Source: Ignelater luminosus (Eukaryota; Arthropoda; Insecta; Coleoptera; Elateridae). From it: a stretch of 64,000 bases of DNA. Below the pieces are notes generated by a model. That model was not told the origin of the DNA. It saw nothing but the letters and a program-made list of their open reading frames with translations, and searched no databases. The DNA lies in the NCBI GenBank assembly GCA_011009095.1, contig VTPC01001902.1, positions 111,238 to 175,237 of the forward strand, in the 5' to 3' direction. The position numbers and the translations under genes were made by a program. Below are positions 35,299-49,259 of the stretch, piece by piece; within the stretch, counting starts at the first letter, position 1, and each line of letters begins with the position of its first letter.

Positions 35299-38200
35299 GA
35301 CTCCAGATTCAATTCTTTTGGCCATGGCCATAGATTAGCTTGTTTTACAATTCCAGCAATGTTTTTAACACCATGTATTGTTTGTTATCACTAAAGTGAC
35401 TTAATGAGAGTGATACCAGATATATATCCGGTATCAGCCAAAAATGTATTTAATTCAATCAATACGTTTCTGTCTCTAGTTCACAAACGGCTAGGCTGAC
35501 TTTAATTTTCTTTGATGTAAAAGATTGAGAATTTTATACACTTTAAAATAATGTATCACACATGGGGTAGTGCCATTTAAAATTTTGGGAAACTTTCATC
35601 CTTTCCCCAACCACTCCCACCCCAAAATTGCGCAATGCGCAAAAGGCGAAGCTTACTGCACAAGAAAGAGAAAAAGAAAATTGTAAAAATCATGCATGTA
35701 GGGCCGCCCGGCTAAAATTCGTCTTCTGCGCATCGAAGGTCGCGTACTACGAGATTTGGAAATCACTCCACAAAAAAAAAAGACAACAGCGTGAGGTTAA
35801 ACTGTCATAAAATCATAACCTTAAAGCACATTAAGCGTCAATAAGATTTTACAAGCCGAGTTAATAGATAAACAGCCCGGTTTACAATACTCAAACTGTC
35901 ATATACGACCTAGAAACATCGCGAACGCTGTATACGCTGTTTACAACCCTTTAGCGAAAGGGTTGGCCATGATATTGTTTTGCTAAGTTGTTACATCTGA
36001 AATATATTCAGTTATGATTAGATTGGCTGTACAATTTCTGCCCAAAAAAATAAACCATGTTGCCAGAAGTATCTTTTTTAAGAGAATAGTTGTTATTTCT
36101 TGCAATTTTAGTATGTTATATTGTATAGTTTCCTACTGCCCCCAAAAGCCCTTTTATGATTTTTATTTTTCTATAACAAATTATTTTTAATATTATAGAT
36201 TTTAGGTAACTAAAAAGTTTTATTGTTTATTACTCAATAATTTGTTATAAAAAACAAAACTCAACAAAAGAGCTTTGGTACACAGTAGGTAACTATGCTC
36301 AATATAACATAATAAAACTTCAAGGGACAACGACTATTCCCTATATCTCTGGAGTTGACAATTTTTCATTATTTTTGTAATCATAAATATGATTTTATTG
36401 TTTATTTTCAATCTGAATTTTGTTTAAAATATTATTCATAGATGCTAAGGGTGACTAAACATTGATTGTGAGTGAGTCTGCGTTTTCAATTTGATTAACA
36501 TGCACAGCAACTATCTCCAGAATATCTTTAAGAGACAGAAATATTAATATACAAACACACACAAAAGATTTGGGCAGCAAAACTAAAGCCATCAATGTAG
36601 TCATGGACGCATCAGTAGCTGAGACTGATAGCGACAATGGATCGGCAGCACAACGTTAGTTATCTGGAACATGATATAATAATCAATCTCAATCTGGGCA
36701 ACTGTAAACGTCCTTAGAAAGAGCGCTTAGTATCGAGAATCTTTTTACGTGCTTGTAAAACAAGATAGATGTCTGTACAGATAGGGCTTTTAAATTAAGC
36801 TAGACGTTAACTTTTAAAATATTCTAAATTTCTAAAATCTGTATTGGACTTTTTAAATCAACCGGGCCTTTGAGGCTAAGGAAGCTATTCTAAAAAAATC
36901 CGTTTATTAAAATGGATCCGTAAAAAATAAAATTTTGTCTGCACAATTAGATTGTTCAGAATAACAACAACAACGAATTCCTTTAGAATACCCCACTAAG
37001 TCTTTCTGGTAAACGAAATTTCTTGCAGGCAGCCTGAAATTTTAGAGTTAATCAGGTTTTACACGTTAATTGGGCTTTGCATATCGGCTAGCCTTGTGAG
37101 CTGGTCGGTTTGATGGACCGGTCTACCTCTTTGGATTGGAGAAACTTACTAACCACAGTCATCTAAATGATCTACAACTTTTTATTGTAATAATAATAAT
37201 AATAATAAGATACGTAACGCGGTGATTCCGTTTTTCATCGTCGGCGATTACACAAAGCTATTCCAGCCGGTTGGACTTTTCGGGTCAGGACTTTCAGACT
37301 AGTTAGGCTTTCCCACAGATTGACCGTTTCGGACCAAAAAGCTATTAAAAGTCGAGCCAGGTCGGTTAGTTTTTTCGTAGTTAACCTGGTATCTTAGATG
37401 ATAAAAAATTCTGAGAAAAATCGAGCAGATCGAAATCAAAGTCCTAAGTATTCGAAGTTGGTATCTGACTCTGAGGCAGTAATTGTTGTATGTTCTATAA
37501 AACGAATGTAGTGCGGGCTTAAAGTGGTAGATAATCAAAATTGGCCATAACAAAGTTTCGAATATAACGTATATGACTTTCAGAGTTGGGTCTCATCCTC
37601 GCTGGGCCGATAATCGCATGTCTTTGACACATCTAAAGGCTTGGGAGGCCATCGCTATTTCTGGACCAAAAAAATCTTCTGAAGTGAGAGATAGATGGAA
37701 CAAAGGTTATTCTAATCAGAATTAATTGGAGCTAATGGTATAGCTCATACTTTTAGTACAAACTACTTTTAGCAAATCAGTTCTTTTAAAAGCGACGGGT
37801 GGATGATTTTACAATTTCTTAGATGACGAATAAAAAACAGTCCACTTTGTAAATTTGGTTTTTCAAATATAGGCTCACACTTCATATTAATATTACCTTG
37901 GCCGCCACAGGCAGCTTGCTAAAGAAACGCGAATAGTAATTCAACCTTCTATATTAAAAACATACCTTTGTTTATTATGAGAACTGTAAGATAGAATTAA
38001 ACGTATTTTATTTATCAGAATATCTAAATTAAGTTAGTTTTTGTATGTGTCTACTAAAATATGCGGAAACAAAAAAAATGTCTTTCAACTTTGAAACGCG
38101 TAAGAATATTTCAAGCAATAACATAAAAACACTGTTTGTTCGTAGATTCGGGAGACATAGAAAGTATTTCAACAAAACATTCTTAACCTGGGTAAAAGTT

Positions 38201-39258
38201 ACTGATTGACGATTTCATCCAAATCCAATAAATACAGGTTTTATGTGTATATTATTTGTTTATGTTTATATTATCCTTCTCTAAAAGGAGTCACCATCCA
38301 GTGCTATTAGATAATATTCGAGAGAGCATTGTAATTCTTCTTGTATGTATCAGTTCTTTAAATTTTTCATTAATTTTATGGATAATGAGTTAAAAATCAA
38401 TACAAAAACAGTCCGTTAATCTTAATGTAACCTTCATTTCGACATTTTTATCTTCATCAGGATTACGAATATTACATTGTTATTGTAAGATGTAAGAGTA
38501 AATGCTTTTTAAAGATTGGTTTTCATTAAAAAAGCTTGTATTCTAGTCTAATCTTTAATTCTTTCCTGGTCATAACCATTGGATATGACGATTTTTAACA
38601 ATGGAAGTTAGTTAAATAAATACTGTTCCGTATACCATGCGCGAAGCACATTAATCAAAAGCGAACATCTCCTAAATTAAAATGTTACCCTTGTTTAAGC
38701 TAATTTAGGAAATAATTTCGTTTAATTATGACCGTTAAAGTTGATGAAATGTTAGGGCGTTTGAAGAGATGGAATGGGGGCGGCGCTGGTTGTTAATATG
38801 TGCACGCACTTCAAATGGCTCCACACGCGAGATTTCCAGGGAAAAATTAGGAAATTTCCTATATACTTTTGCAGAAAATATTATTATGTATTTCGGTAAC
38901 ATAATAGAATGACTGTTTAGAATCAACTAACTGCCTAACTTACCTAGGCGATTCGAACACGGGACATTTTCCAAAATAGAAATTCGCATTTACTTAAAAT
39001 GGCTATGAAATAGTGCTGAAACGAACAATGCATTTATATCCTGCAGTACAGTTCTAACAATACTAACCAGCAACGATGAAACTTTTAACAAGGGTCTTAC
39101 TTTTTGTTTTCATTTTTAATTTCAGCATAAAACAATTTAAAATTATATAGCGTGTCCCAGTGAAGTCGAGTTCTTTTATAATATGTATCATTATTTTTAT
39201 AAAACTGAGACAGAATTTCCAAAGTAGCTGCTCTATCAACTAAATTTATTTGTCTTTA
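35299..39258. other. intronic stretch, largely unrecognised
   Basis: Part of the 16.3 kb scalloped intron. It holds a short (AAT)n microsatellite at about 37186-37207, and a GC-richer zone at about 36840-37700 that I cannot assign. Within it, 37582-37723 on the plus strand is open and reads LKAWEAIAISGPKKSSEVRD then RWNKGY, which faintly resembles a Myb/SANT-like domain of transposon origin. No gene is supported. Confidence 0.35.
37186..37207 (+). repeat. (AAT)n microsatellite
   Basis: About seven tandem copies of a taa/aat triplet in the 16.3 kb intron. Confidence 0.8.
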
Positions 39259-41500
39259 TACAGGGTGTTTCACGTATACGTGTTACAAAGTAACCCATTT
39301 ATATTAAATACGATGCTATTGATATTCTCGCAGACTTGTATTCCTCGTGGAATTTGATTTTCATCAATACTTGATTTGCCATACCTCCAACGCATCGCTA
39401 GACATACATCCTTAAGAACCAAAATTTATTTTGACTTGACTAAAGATTTTCTTTCTGGTTCCAAAATTCATTTTTTCGTGAATATTATGTTAAAAGATGT
39501 GAGAAAATTCAAAAAGTTAGAGTGTTTTTAACGTGTTCAAATGTTTAGTTTTTTTTTCACATACAAGTAAGAACATCACTTTTTCTCGACTTAAACTCAA
39601 GTCTTCAGTAGGCCAAACATACCTCGTTCCGTTCAGAATCACCATACATACGCGCTTGAAAAAGTTTGAGAATCTTTTCTATTGTCACACGTAACTTTTT
39701 GTTGCTTGACAGTAATTATTAAAGAGTTCTGTTTCATCTATTATCTTAAACCTTTATGTTCTATGACCAAATTTTTGTAATTCATAGATAACCGGAAAGA
39801 GTTAAATCGGTCCCTTATCTAACCTCTGCAAGATTTCTCTGTAATCATTCGTGAAATTTGGTTTACAAGAAATAATAATTGAGACAAAAAAACCCCCGAA
39901 ACTTGAAACAGAATGATAAACCGTAGAACTTTCAATACCTGTTGTGAACTCTAGGTTTTGCTTTTCAACAGCTTGGCTATTTTTTTAGGTAGTGATTGTC
40001 TGAGTCAAAGTGGCCCCACTCCGTTTTACATTTTTTCAACTTTTGAAAAATTGTAATAGTCATTTTGCAACGGTTTGTATTAATCTGCTCGTTAAACTCT
40101 AAATTAACAAGTACAAATAATTCAGAAATAACGATTATCTGAAGACTGTAGAAATATGACTAAGGTAATTGATAATAGCTGATACATGCCCAAACAACTT
40201 GCATATTCATGTAAGTAGTACGAACTTCTCTTTATCAATAATTGCCCTAAAAAATTCTAGATTTTGCATTGTAAATCAAGCACTTTTCTATATTGAAAAA
40301 GTTGGATTTGTATGAATGGTTACAAAATTCGAACTTAATTGTTAATAAATGTTAATATTAGGAAAAACTACTGTGGATCGTGTGACAATGCTAAGTCACT
40401 TGGTGTTATCTTTAATTACATTTTTCGTCCAGGGAAACTCACCGTTACCAAGGTACAGGGTGGCGAAAAAACTTTTTATTTTTATATCTTGGAAAGTGTA
40501 CGATATCAATATGAAATTTTTTGGATGTCTGTACAACAAGAAAGATATGTTATGCCGTTTGCACTTCCAGAATCACAACTAATGGAGCAAAAATAATTAC
40601 TGCTGCATTTTCTTATCGTCCAGAATCAGGATTTAATTTAGAATTTCTTGGGTCTTAAATGTCTCAGAATTGATATATTGAAGTAGAATTTTCAAAAAAT
40701 GTTTTCTTGCTATTCTGCTTTATAATTCTAAAGGTGATAAAATGCTGTTTATCTTAGAAACGGTAGGTTTCCAGACATATATTTATCAAGATTGTTTTCA
40801 TATTTCCATGAGCGTCCACAAGGGGGAGGTGACAAAAATTTGTAATGGTAATAACTTTTTTAAAGTTTTTAAATAATGTGAAACCCTTATAGATGACTCG
40901 ATGCTTAATCTGAGTAAACAGAATTTTTACTGACGGGTTCATTTTTTGCTTTTCAAAATATCTGCATTTATTGTATCTATAATTTGACGACATCTTCACA
41001 TGTATTGCACATTCGGTAACTTAAGAAAGAACTTCATTCGTGAAGGCAAGAACTATTCCAAACCATATCCGTTACTACATCTGGCTACTTTTACCATCTT
41101 ATCCCTAAAATGTAAATTGCTTGATGGTATTAGTTGTAGTGCCTATCTATCTATACTAACTATAAAATTTTAAATACTCCATGCTCTCTGTTTATCATTT
41201 TAATCAGTTATTTAAAACCAAATCAAATCAAAATGAATTTAATAAATTCCACTGAAACAAATTTTATTAAAAGATTAAGCAAGACATCTTCTATTTGTAA
41301 AAGTTACAAGTCTATCAGTGTGCGCGTTTTGAATTTTCCTCAATTTAAGTGTATTTGCATGTTGAGTATTGGATTTCTACATTTGCCCCGAAGAATTAAG
41401 TGGTTGGAGTTTTTCTTTTGGTAAGTCAAGTGAAAAGGAGGTTATCAGCCATTTCCCTGAAAGGACATAGGGGGACCCTCATGCCTAGTTGAGAGTTTTA

Positions 41501-42467
41501 GGGCCGGTATTTCCATCTTTTGTATAACCATCATGTTAGCTGTTTGGTAGTTATAGTTATAGGCAAGAAATATCTGCTCGATATCCAACACGGGTATTTC
41601 AATCCAGCTCAAGTATAAATTTATCTTGCAGATTGGTAGCTGTTATATTTTTGTAGGTTGGTAATTGTACGTAAAAGTAACAACTTCGAGTAAAATACCG
41701 AGAAAGGTAGAGCGAACACAAATAATATGTGTGAAACAAAGACAAACTATATCGCTACTACGATTACAACAAAAAATAAACTAACATAACCTAAAAAGTT
41801 TCATGCCATGTGCACGTTTTTGTCTTGCGTGTTAGGATTATTTTTAATTTTTTGTTTTGTTATTCGTTAATCTGTATTATCGCTTTTTATTTGCAAAAAG
41901 TGCTCAAGATAATGATATTGAATTAAAAAAAAATAAATTCATTGAAACGAGAAATATTGCAAGAAGAATTAAATATAAAAAAATTAGAAAAAGAATATAA
42001 AGTTAAAATTTATGAAAAACAATTAGAGCTATTAGAAGCACAAATAAAAAACACAATCAATAAAAAGTTATTAATATTGTAAAATGTATTTTATTAGTAA
42101 AATCTTCTTTACACAAGTAATTAGTTACAGTAAAGTTGCAAAGTAATCTACAAGTTCATCATCATTAATCATATTATAAATAATTCTACAAAATCCTGAT
42201 CCATATGTTTTAAAAATATTAATAGGATTTAACCTATCCCACTTTTGAATAACCAACACTATAGTACACAACAAATACCAAATCTTGAGTTGACTATCAG
42301 GCAGATATTATTTTAACAACAGAAAAACTGCTGTATAAATCTAACCGACACTTATCTGGTAGATATCTGTTAACCGTACATTGAAATACTCAAAAAGTGG
42401 CAGTTAATAGAAATATACGGTAGATAGCCTTATACGTAGGTTTATACCTAGATGGAAATACCGGCCC
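41501..42467. mobile_element. PIF/Harbinger-like element with TTA duplication and a coding remnant
   Basis: The left end gggccggtatttccatct matches the inverted right end agatggaaataccggccc. TTA flanks it at 41498-41500 and 42468-42470. TIR similarity extends inward less perfectly. The interior (about 41941-42081, plus strand) encodes LKREILQEELNIKKLEKEYK and VKIYEKQLELLEAQIKNTI, a Lys/Glu-rich coiled-coil like the C-terminal tail of the Myb/SANT-like protein that Harbinger elements carry beside the transposase. At 967 bp it has lost the transposase itself. Confidence 0.8.
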
Positions 42468-43079
42468 TTAGGGATCTTGTTGGGAATTCGAGGGAGACCA
42501 TCATATCTGATTGGGGGGCGCTTACATACAAATAGTTAGAATGGTCCTGGTTAATTATAGTTTTATTTTAATTTTTTTTTTAATTTAGCTCCCCATTAAC
42601 AAGATTTCTGCGGACGCCCATGCATATTCCTAACAAGGAATAGGCGCTAAGATTTGTAGCACTAGTTTTCGAAACACCCTGTATATTGTTTGAGGAAGTG
42701 AAATGTCTTTTCTACACAAGACTTATACAAGATTTTTAATAACATATTTAACAATTCGCTGATCAATGATAACTTCTCATTAACCTTGTTTTTTAACATC
42801 GATTGGAAGCGCTATACACGCTGTTTTTCAGAATCTCTACTAACCAAACACGTAAATATCGCATAGAATATGCGAAGATGGATAAGAGTTTGACAGAAAT
42901 CGTTAAGGTAATACCATCATGTTTCTCGAGTAGAAAAATATTTTTGTTTTACATAGATAGTTAGCGATACACAAAAAAAATATATTTCCGTGTACACATA
43001 CTTATTTTACACCTAAGTCCAGCATGTTAAGACAGCGCACTGAAACATTATCATCATTATAATGTACTACTAAAACGTT

Positions 43080-43400
43080 AAAAGAAGGCGGTATTCGAGA
43101 GTCCAATCAAAGGAAACGGTAAAAGGAGGTGATCCGCAGTGCCCCATCTTTTATCTTTCGTCAAATAAGCTTACATAAAACAGTTCCACCGTTTAAGAAC
43201 TGCCGCGATCTCGGTAGATTGGCAAGCTCTTCATTCGCCGCCACGAGAAGCTACCCTTCTTTATATTTTCTTCGAAGTCACCCCAACCCCTGAACGCGCT
43301 CGCTCACTAATTGCACATTCTTGGCATAGTTTCGGGCCGCACCCTCACCCCCTTCGAGGGACGCCTCTATTCTCCGCTCCTACGCTCTGCCACCCTTCGC
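43080..43400. promoter_or_regulatory. GC-richer island in the 16.3 kb scalloped intron
   Basis: Base composition changes from AT-rich intron to clearly GC-richer sequence with several CpGs (for example gaacgcgctcgctcac and ttcgggccgcaccctcaccc). No reading frame, TIR or RNA fold explains it. A candidate internal promoter or enhancer, or an old insertion; function is inference only. Confidence 0.3.
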
Positions 43401-44738
43401 TGATAACGTTAAGCATAGCCAATGAATTATATAAATATGGTTGATTATTACAAATTTAAATTTTGCAAAAATATTAATGTGTGATTGTAAAGCTACTAGC
43501 ATCATTTTCGTTATTAAACATTTTTAGAGTTATATAAGAGTTAGTTAACTTGACCGTATGATGGGTTTTAAATTTCACTTTCAACTTGCAAAAAGTTTGC
43601 TCATGCCATGGTTAGAAATTACTGTATAGGTAGGATATTTTTGTTTATAATTGTTTAACGATTTAGTACAGACTTGGAGAGATAGAAAAGGAAAACTCGA
43701 TGAACTGTAGTCGCATCGTTGCAGGAAAAATGTGCATGTGTGCACGAAATGATTTAAACTTTTAACTTGCTTTATTTAACATTAATGTTTAAAACAGGGA
43801 TGTTATTCACTGCTGTTCAAACAATAGCACGAGATTTACATTCTTTAGAGAATAAGTAACAACCCTGCAACCAAAACAACGATTTCATTTTAATTTTTAC
43901 GTTTAATATCGTATTAATGTTAGCAAGAGTTGTAAATTCAATTTTATTTTTTTCATATTCTGCAATCCAAACCAGATTTTACAGGACTTTTTGTTAAAAT
44001 GATACACGCTAATATTCAACAAGATTTTTCTGGTTGTGAACTGTCGAATTGTTTTACTTTATATTCTCACAGACAATTCTTTATTTAAAAAATACTCTAG
44101 AGAAGAGGATAATGTTTTGTGAAAATGGTAACGCCGCTTCTACTTAAGAATAGAATTAATTTATCTAGTAACTAACACAATAGCTTTATATCTATCTAAT
44201 AATGTTATTAGATTTGTATTCAGAGCTAAAAATCTGGCAAACTATCAATGTCAACTGGCATCTAGAATTTATCTTTTCTCGCCAGAAATGACAATTAAAT
44301 TCCTTTTTCGTTTTACAAATTGTTGACTGTTTCCTCCGATCGCATCTTTAAAATGCACTTACTAGCATGCAATGTTGCGCCGTAATAATTGCATACAACC
44401 AAACTTTTGCTAATTATAATGTTCATTAGGTTCGAAGATGTGGTTCTATTAATTTACCTGTCAATTCGGCAAGTCACCTAGACGATATTGACAGTTTCGC
44501 TAAGATTGTTTTCTTCCTTACTGAAGTTATCGCTGCAAAGGGGAAAGGGCAATGAAGGACCAAAAGCAAGACGTTTGATGAGCGAAAAGTCGAAGCTTTT
44601 ACCTAAGGATACAGTTTCCTTTAAGAGAGACGGTCGCCATAGGTCCCAAAAGAGAGTGTAAAAACCGATCCTTTGACGCACGTCGGTTCATCGTATGGTA
44701 TTCTAGTCAATCGTATCTAATACACTCATTGTCATTAT

Positions 44739-44929
44739 TAGAGATCGGTAAAATATGCAAAATGCCTACTGTATCTTTCAATATAATACTTCAGAATTCT
44801 GACATTATAAATTTTATTGTTATCTAGAAGTATTCAACATATAATAAGTAATAAAACGGGTAATTCCAACGTTTTGAACGAATGCATCGAAAGATACAGT
44901 GGACATTTTGCATATCTTTCCGATCTCTA
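44739..44929. mobile_element. hAT-like MITE with perfect 8-bp target duplication
   Basis: The ends tagagatcgg and ccgatctcta are inverted repeats. Similarity continues inward (atatgcaaaatg and actgtatcttt on the left, inverted on the right). The 8-bp direct repeat gtcattat flanks it exactly at 44731-44738 and 44930-44937. The TAGAG start fits the hAT terminal consensus. It is 191 bp long and non-coding. Confidence 0.88.
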
Positions 44930-45710
44930 GTCATTATATTACGAAAATGATGCTCATTACTCAACTATTACAAATGAAATAAAAAAATCAAATTAAATCT
45001 CCCATACGAAACTTCTCCAAGATGTAGCAGACACTATACGTCTTGAAACTAGTAAACGTTCACGTGCGGCTATACCTCTACCATTCGATTGTATCAGGAT
45101 GACAAAATTACCCTAAGATTCTTTGTAATAATACAGATCGTTGTACATCTCGCAGATAAAAGTAACGCCATTATTGCCCTCGAGTAACCCATTAGAACAT
45201 CACACTCTTTTCTAAAGCACTTCAAGAGATATAAGAAAGTCTAATCCACCGAGACTACACGGTCTGTCTAAGATTCACAAGAAACGTTCTCTCTTGCCAA
45301 TAGATACTTTTGTACTGGCTTAGCAAAATGTCTGACTACTTATCTAAAACAATGCATTGGTGAAATCCTCCACGCCCTTAATTCCATCAATATCTTTAGA
45401 CTATGTATTTCTAGCATCATCTTAGAATTTTTTCCTGCATCTGTGATTTTTGAATTCTCGCAATAGAAATCTAAGTTCTGTTTTCTATACGTGGACGGTA
45501 CCTTCATTGATTGGTCACACAGTAGGAAGATCTTGTCCATAACTATTTTTACAACGTCCCGCTATCAAATTGGGCATGGAAATCGAAAACAATCGCTATT
45601 TTTAATCATCTGGTAATATAAGCTAGATTCTCCCATTTCTCAAGGTTGGTCTTCCATTTCTATTTTACCGAAAGTATACTCACACGAATTTACCGAAATA
45701 TATAAAAATA

Positions 45711-46099
45711 TAGGGATCAACAGATATGATTTTTTTGGCCGATACTGATAAGTAGTGACCGATGTCGATGTAATATCGGCCTCCATATTTCGTTTAATCG
45801 CTTATATCCATTCATAATTTCACGAGATTAACAAAAGTGTCTATAAATCCATAGACTGCATTAGTTTAATAGGAATGGTGACACATTTGGTCTCTTTCAT
45901 AAATAGAAAATAGAAAATACTTAAAAGATGAGTTTTTTTTAAAAGGCTTATGGTTTTGTACCGACAACAATAGGGTCGTTTTTAGAATTTAGATTGTGTG
46001 CATGATTTTTTTTATATCGGCTTCATAGTCAATATACCGATATGTATATCGGTATCGGTCGATCTTTAATAAAAAAAAACCTCATAATGTCAATCCCTA
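45711..46099. repeat. candidate TIR element rich in ccgata/tatcgg words
   Basis: The left end tagggatcaa and right end caatcccta are inverted, and the flanking interiors both carry repeated ccgatac/tatcgg motifs in inverted order. No clear target duplication was found, so the class (perhaps hAT-like) and exact ends remain open. Confidence 0.45.
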
Positions 46100-47349
46100 T
46101 ATCGGTATTCCGTCGTGCTTAATCAATTCCTTCCTTTCCTCCTTCAGGTCAGAAGAGTTTCCGTCGGTTTATTTACGGTACTCCGCTGTTACTTATTCTG
46201 AACTCATTATTAATATGTAACCATTGGGCAATTAGATTCTTGATTTTTTTGTACTTTTTTTAATGTTCTTCCGAAGGAACCTTTTATAATAGCGGGCGAA
46301 ACGTTCGAGTTCTAACTCAAAAGTTGATGCGGTACAAATCCAGAAAAGTTGTTCTTTGGGCGTAAATCTCATGCATTAAAAAACTTTATAAATTTAACCA
46401 TTTCAGAAGTTAACTTCTTGTAGCTGTTACGTATCATTATCTCATGGTAATAGTAACTTCTAACAAATAAAATTCATGTAATTCATTCATACAAGTTGTA
46501 TTCCTATTATTCAGATTGACTTATCCTTGAAATTTTGCAAATTGACCCACAGATAGTTTAAAGATAGACACCAAAAATCGAACTGCCTGAAAATATGGTT
46601 CGTGACTGTAAAGACTTATGCGATAGACATCTTAATAAAAGGTGCATACTAAATTGTCTATTTTTAATTTCGTTAATACAAACGTATAAGTAAAGATATC
46701 TTTATTTAATTTATAATCGCCCACAAGAATAACGAATACAGCTGTATTAACATACAAATTCTCTTCTTTAAACAGACAATTAAAAGGCGATATAAAAAAG
46801 AAAACGTTACGTTTTCACCCCTATTTATTCTAACAACAGATTTAATTCGCTTTAGATTTTACTTGCAAGTGTGTTCCATTTATTTAGTCTCCCGTAAGTG
46901 CAGCTAAGCGAATAAAAAGCCACATAAAACTCTCTCAACTGGTGTCTGAACGGAAAGTATTTGTTATTCCAAGAGGGAAGCACATCAGCAACCCGCGGCG
47001 AGATTTTTAAGTTGCCACCTGTAGATATGTCTGAATTCAATCGGCAATTGGAGTCGTTTTCATCCAATAAAACAGTTTTGCAAATAAGTATCGTAGAGAA
47101 CGTGTTGTTTACATTTAAAAAGGGGGCCAAGAGAAATTGATAAATACATAAACTACAAAAGTAAATGAGTAAATTATAAAAATATCTTAGAACATTTATA
47201 CTAATTTATCAGGGTTTTAAAGATCACCACGATATTAAAACCACATTGTTTCTACACTTCATACTTTACAGCCCTTTCATGTTATGCCCGGAAATCTTTC
47301 AGTAATTTAAAAAGATCTACATCAAAAACATATTCTCAAATAGATCTCA

Positions 47350-47720
47350 AAGCCAACATGAAGACGAGGCAGCAGCAACTACGGCAATAATCTAGAATGC
47401 AAGGCGCAGGTTGTAAAGATATTGACCGTCACGTCGTCCGCTGTCCACTTTCGTATGCTGGTCCTAGAAACGTCCCTGAACGTCCAGGGATGAAGGAGGA
47501 GGAGTCGGGTTAGTGACAACTGGACACTTCCACATTTCACGTCGGCTCACTTGAAATTGCTGAGAAGCTTTTCACTTCTGGAAATTCTACACGACGACGC
47601 AACAGAAACCGTTATCGCTGAAAACGACGAAGAGATCGCTCGTCCTCCGTGTAGAATGTTACAGAATAGTGCAATAATACTCTGAATCGGCACATTACAC
47701 CCTAGGCGCTTGTTCCGGTC
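47350..47720. promoter_or_regulatory. second GC-richer island in the 16.3 kb scalloped intron
   Basis: A CpG-containing, GC-richer segment (gaccgtcacgtcgtccgctg, ctacacgacgacgcaacag) within AT-rich intron, about 2.5 kb downstream of the first TEA-domain exon. No coding frame or transposon end is visible. Candidate regulatory element or alternative 5' exon region; unproven. Confidence 0.3.
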
Positions 47721-49259
47721 AACCGGAAACCAATAACAGAGACTTGTGTTTTATTCTGCAATACTTTGACAATTTTTGAGATTAATTGTTCGTCGCTCTT
47801 AAATTTAGTGTTAAGGAGCGCCTTTTTCATTACTTTTTTTTAAATATCAACCATGGTTCAATTCTCTTTAATTAAATTCTTAGACAAAATTAGTGTCACT
47901 GATTTATAATTATCTTATAATTATTATAATTTAAAAACCTTTAGTAAAAATGAATTAATGAAAACCCAGTAGACTTGCATGATATTCAAATACTACTTTG
48001 AAGTAAGAGAGGTAGAATAGTACTTAAGGATTATTTGTTTAATCTAAGATAGAAGAAAATTTGCAGGATGACTTGATTAAGGCCGTACGATCAGTGGTAT
48101 GTTGGTGGGCTTGGTACCAACTCTGGTTAGGTCAGACCTCTCGATACATTTGAATGCAGCAAAGGTTTTTGAAAACTCACTATTTGAAAATAACCAAAAC
48201 ACAACTCTAACTATAGAAAAGCTGATCTTTTGTTAAAGATCTAACAAGAGTAATGACGTATGAGATTCAAATATTCATACACAGAAGCAACACTAAAAGC
48301 TTGACGATCTCGGCAGGTTTTTATATTAATGAGGTAATTCTCAAAACAATTACGACTGTCTAATCTCGCAGATTTAGGGGTTCAAAAAGACTCAAAAAGA
48401 ATAAACTTTAGTAATTACCCTCTTCGGTTACAAAGCAACCATTGGACATCTTGCACCTCCATTGAGATAGGTTAGAATCTCTGAGACAATCTCTTCTAAG
48501 TTAAGATACTATTGCATGAATCTCTCTTCAGTTCAAAAAACAAACAGAAGTTACACATTAAGAAACTAGGTGAAGAAAACAATGAAGCGATTTCCGTGTA
48601 TTTACATTGTTGTGGTATACCAGGGAGTACAAAATTCTTCTTTCCTACCAATCATGTCCAATAAATATGGAATGCAGCAAAACACCGAGAAATAAACCCA
48701 GTTGCACAATAAATTATTTCTTGGTATCGAACTGCTGTACATCCATTTCTTGTAGACCTTTGATAGGCTTTTTTTCCCAGTGATGACGTTTTTTACGTTT
48801 TCAGACTTCAAGAGCAGGTTTCTAGTTTGCTGGTTGGACTTACGGAAGGAACAACTATAGTTCATTTGTTATATCCAGAAACAACATCCATGTTCACACG
48901 CTGCCGCCAGCGAAGAAAGAGCTTTTGAAAAGTACTGCTTTTGCGTTTATTGGAATTGTCCAAAAAGTTTATGAGGCAAGTGCTACCACTTCTAGTATAG
49001 TACTCTACTTTCTGGAGTCATTTCTTGGAAGGCAAAATGCTTTTAAATACTTCTGGTGTTCGCTTGATACCGTGTCGAAGCATTTACACTCTGTTCAACA
49101 AAACATCCTTACTGATTATTCTTAAACAGAAAACTTTCTGGGTAGGGAGGGTAAACTATTCAGTCTACAGCAATCTTCTTGAGCTTGTAATGCGTAAATA
49201 TTAAGGATGAGTTCCATCTAGACATAGCAATTTTAAACGACGTTTTAAAGCAGACATTT

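Noticed and set aside
37582-37723. Open frame resembling a Myb/SANT-like domain (KAWEAIAISG...VRDRWNKGY)
   Set aside because: Too short, no flanking coding sequence and no TIRs; mentioned only in the description of the stretch.
38930-38970. Minus-strand B-box-like word tgttcgaatcgcc
   Set aside because: No T-arm stem, no A-box and no cloverleaf upstream, so not a tRNA or SINE.
48602-49125. Two open frames before the Tc1 relic
   Set aside because: No recognisable domain; the plus-strand one shares a dispersed repeat with 8960-9040, so it is repeat DNA.
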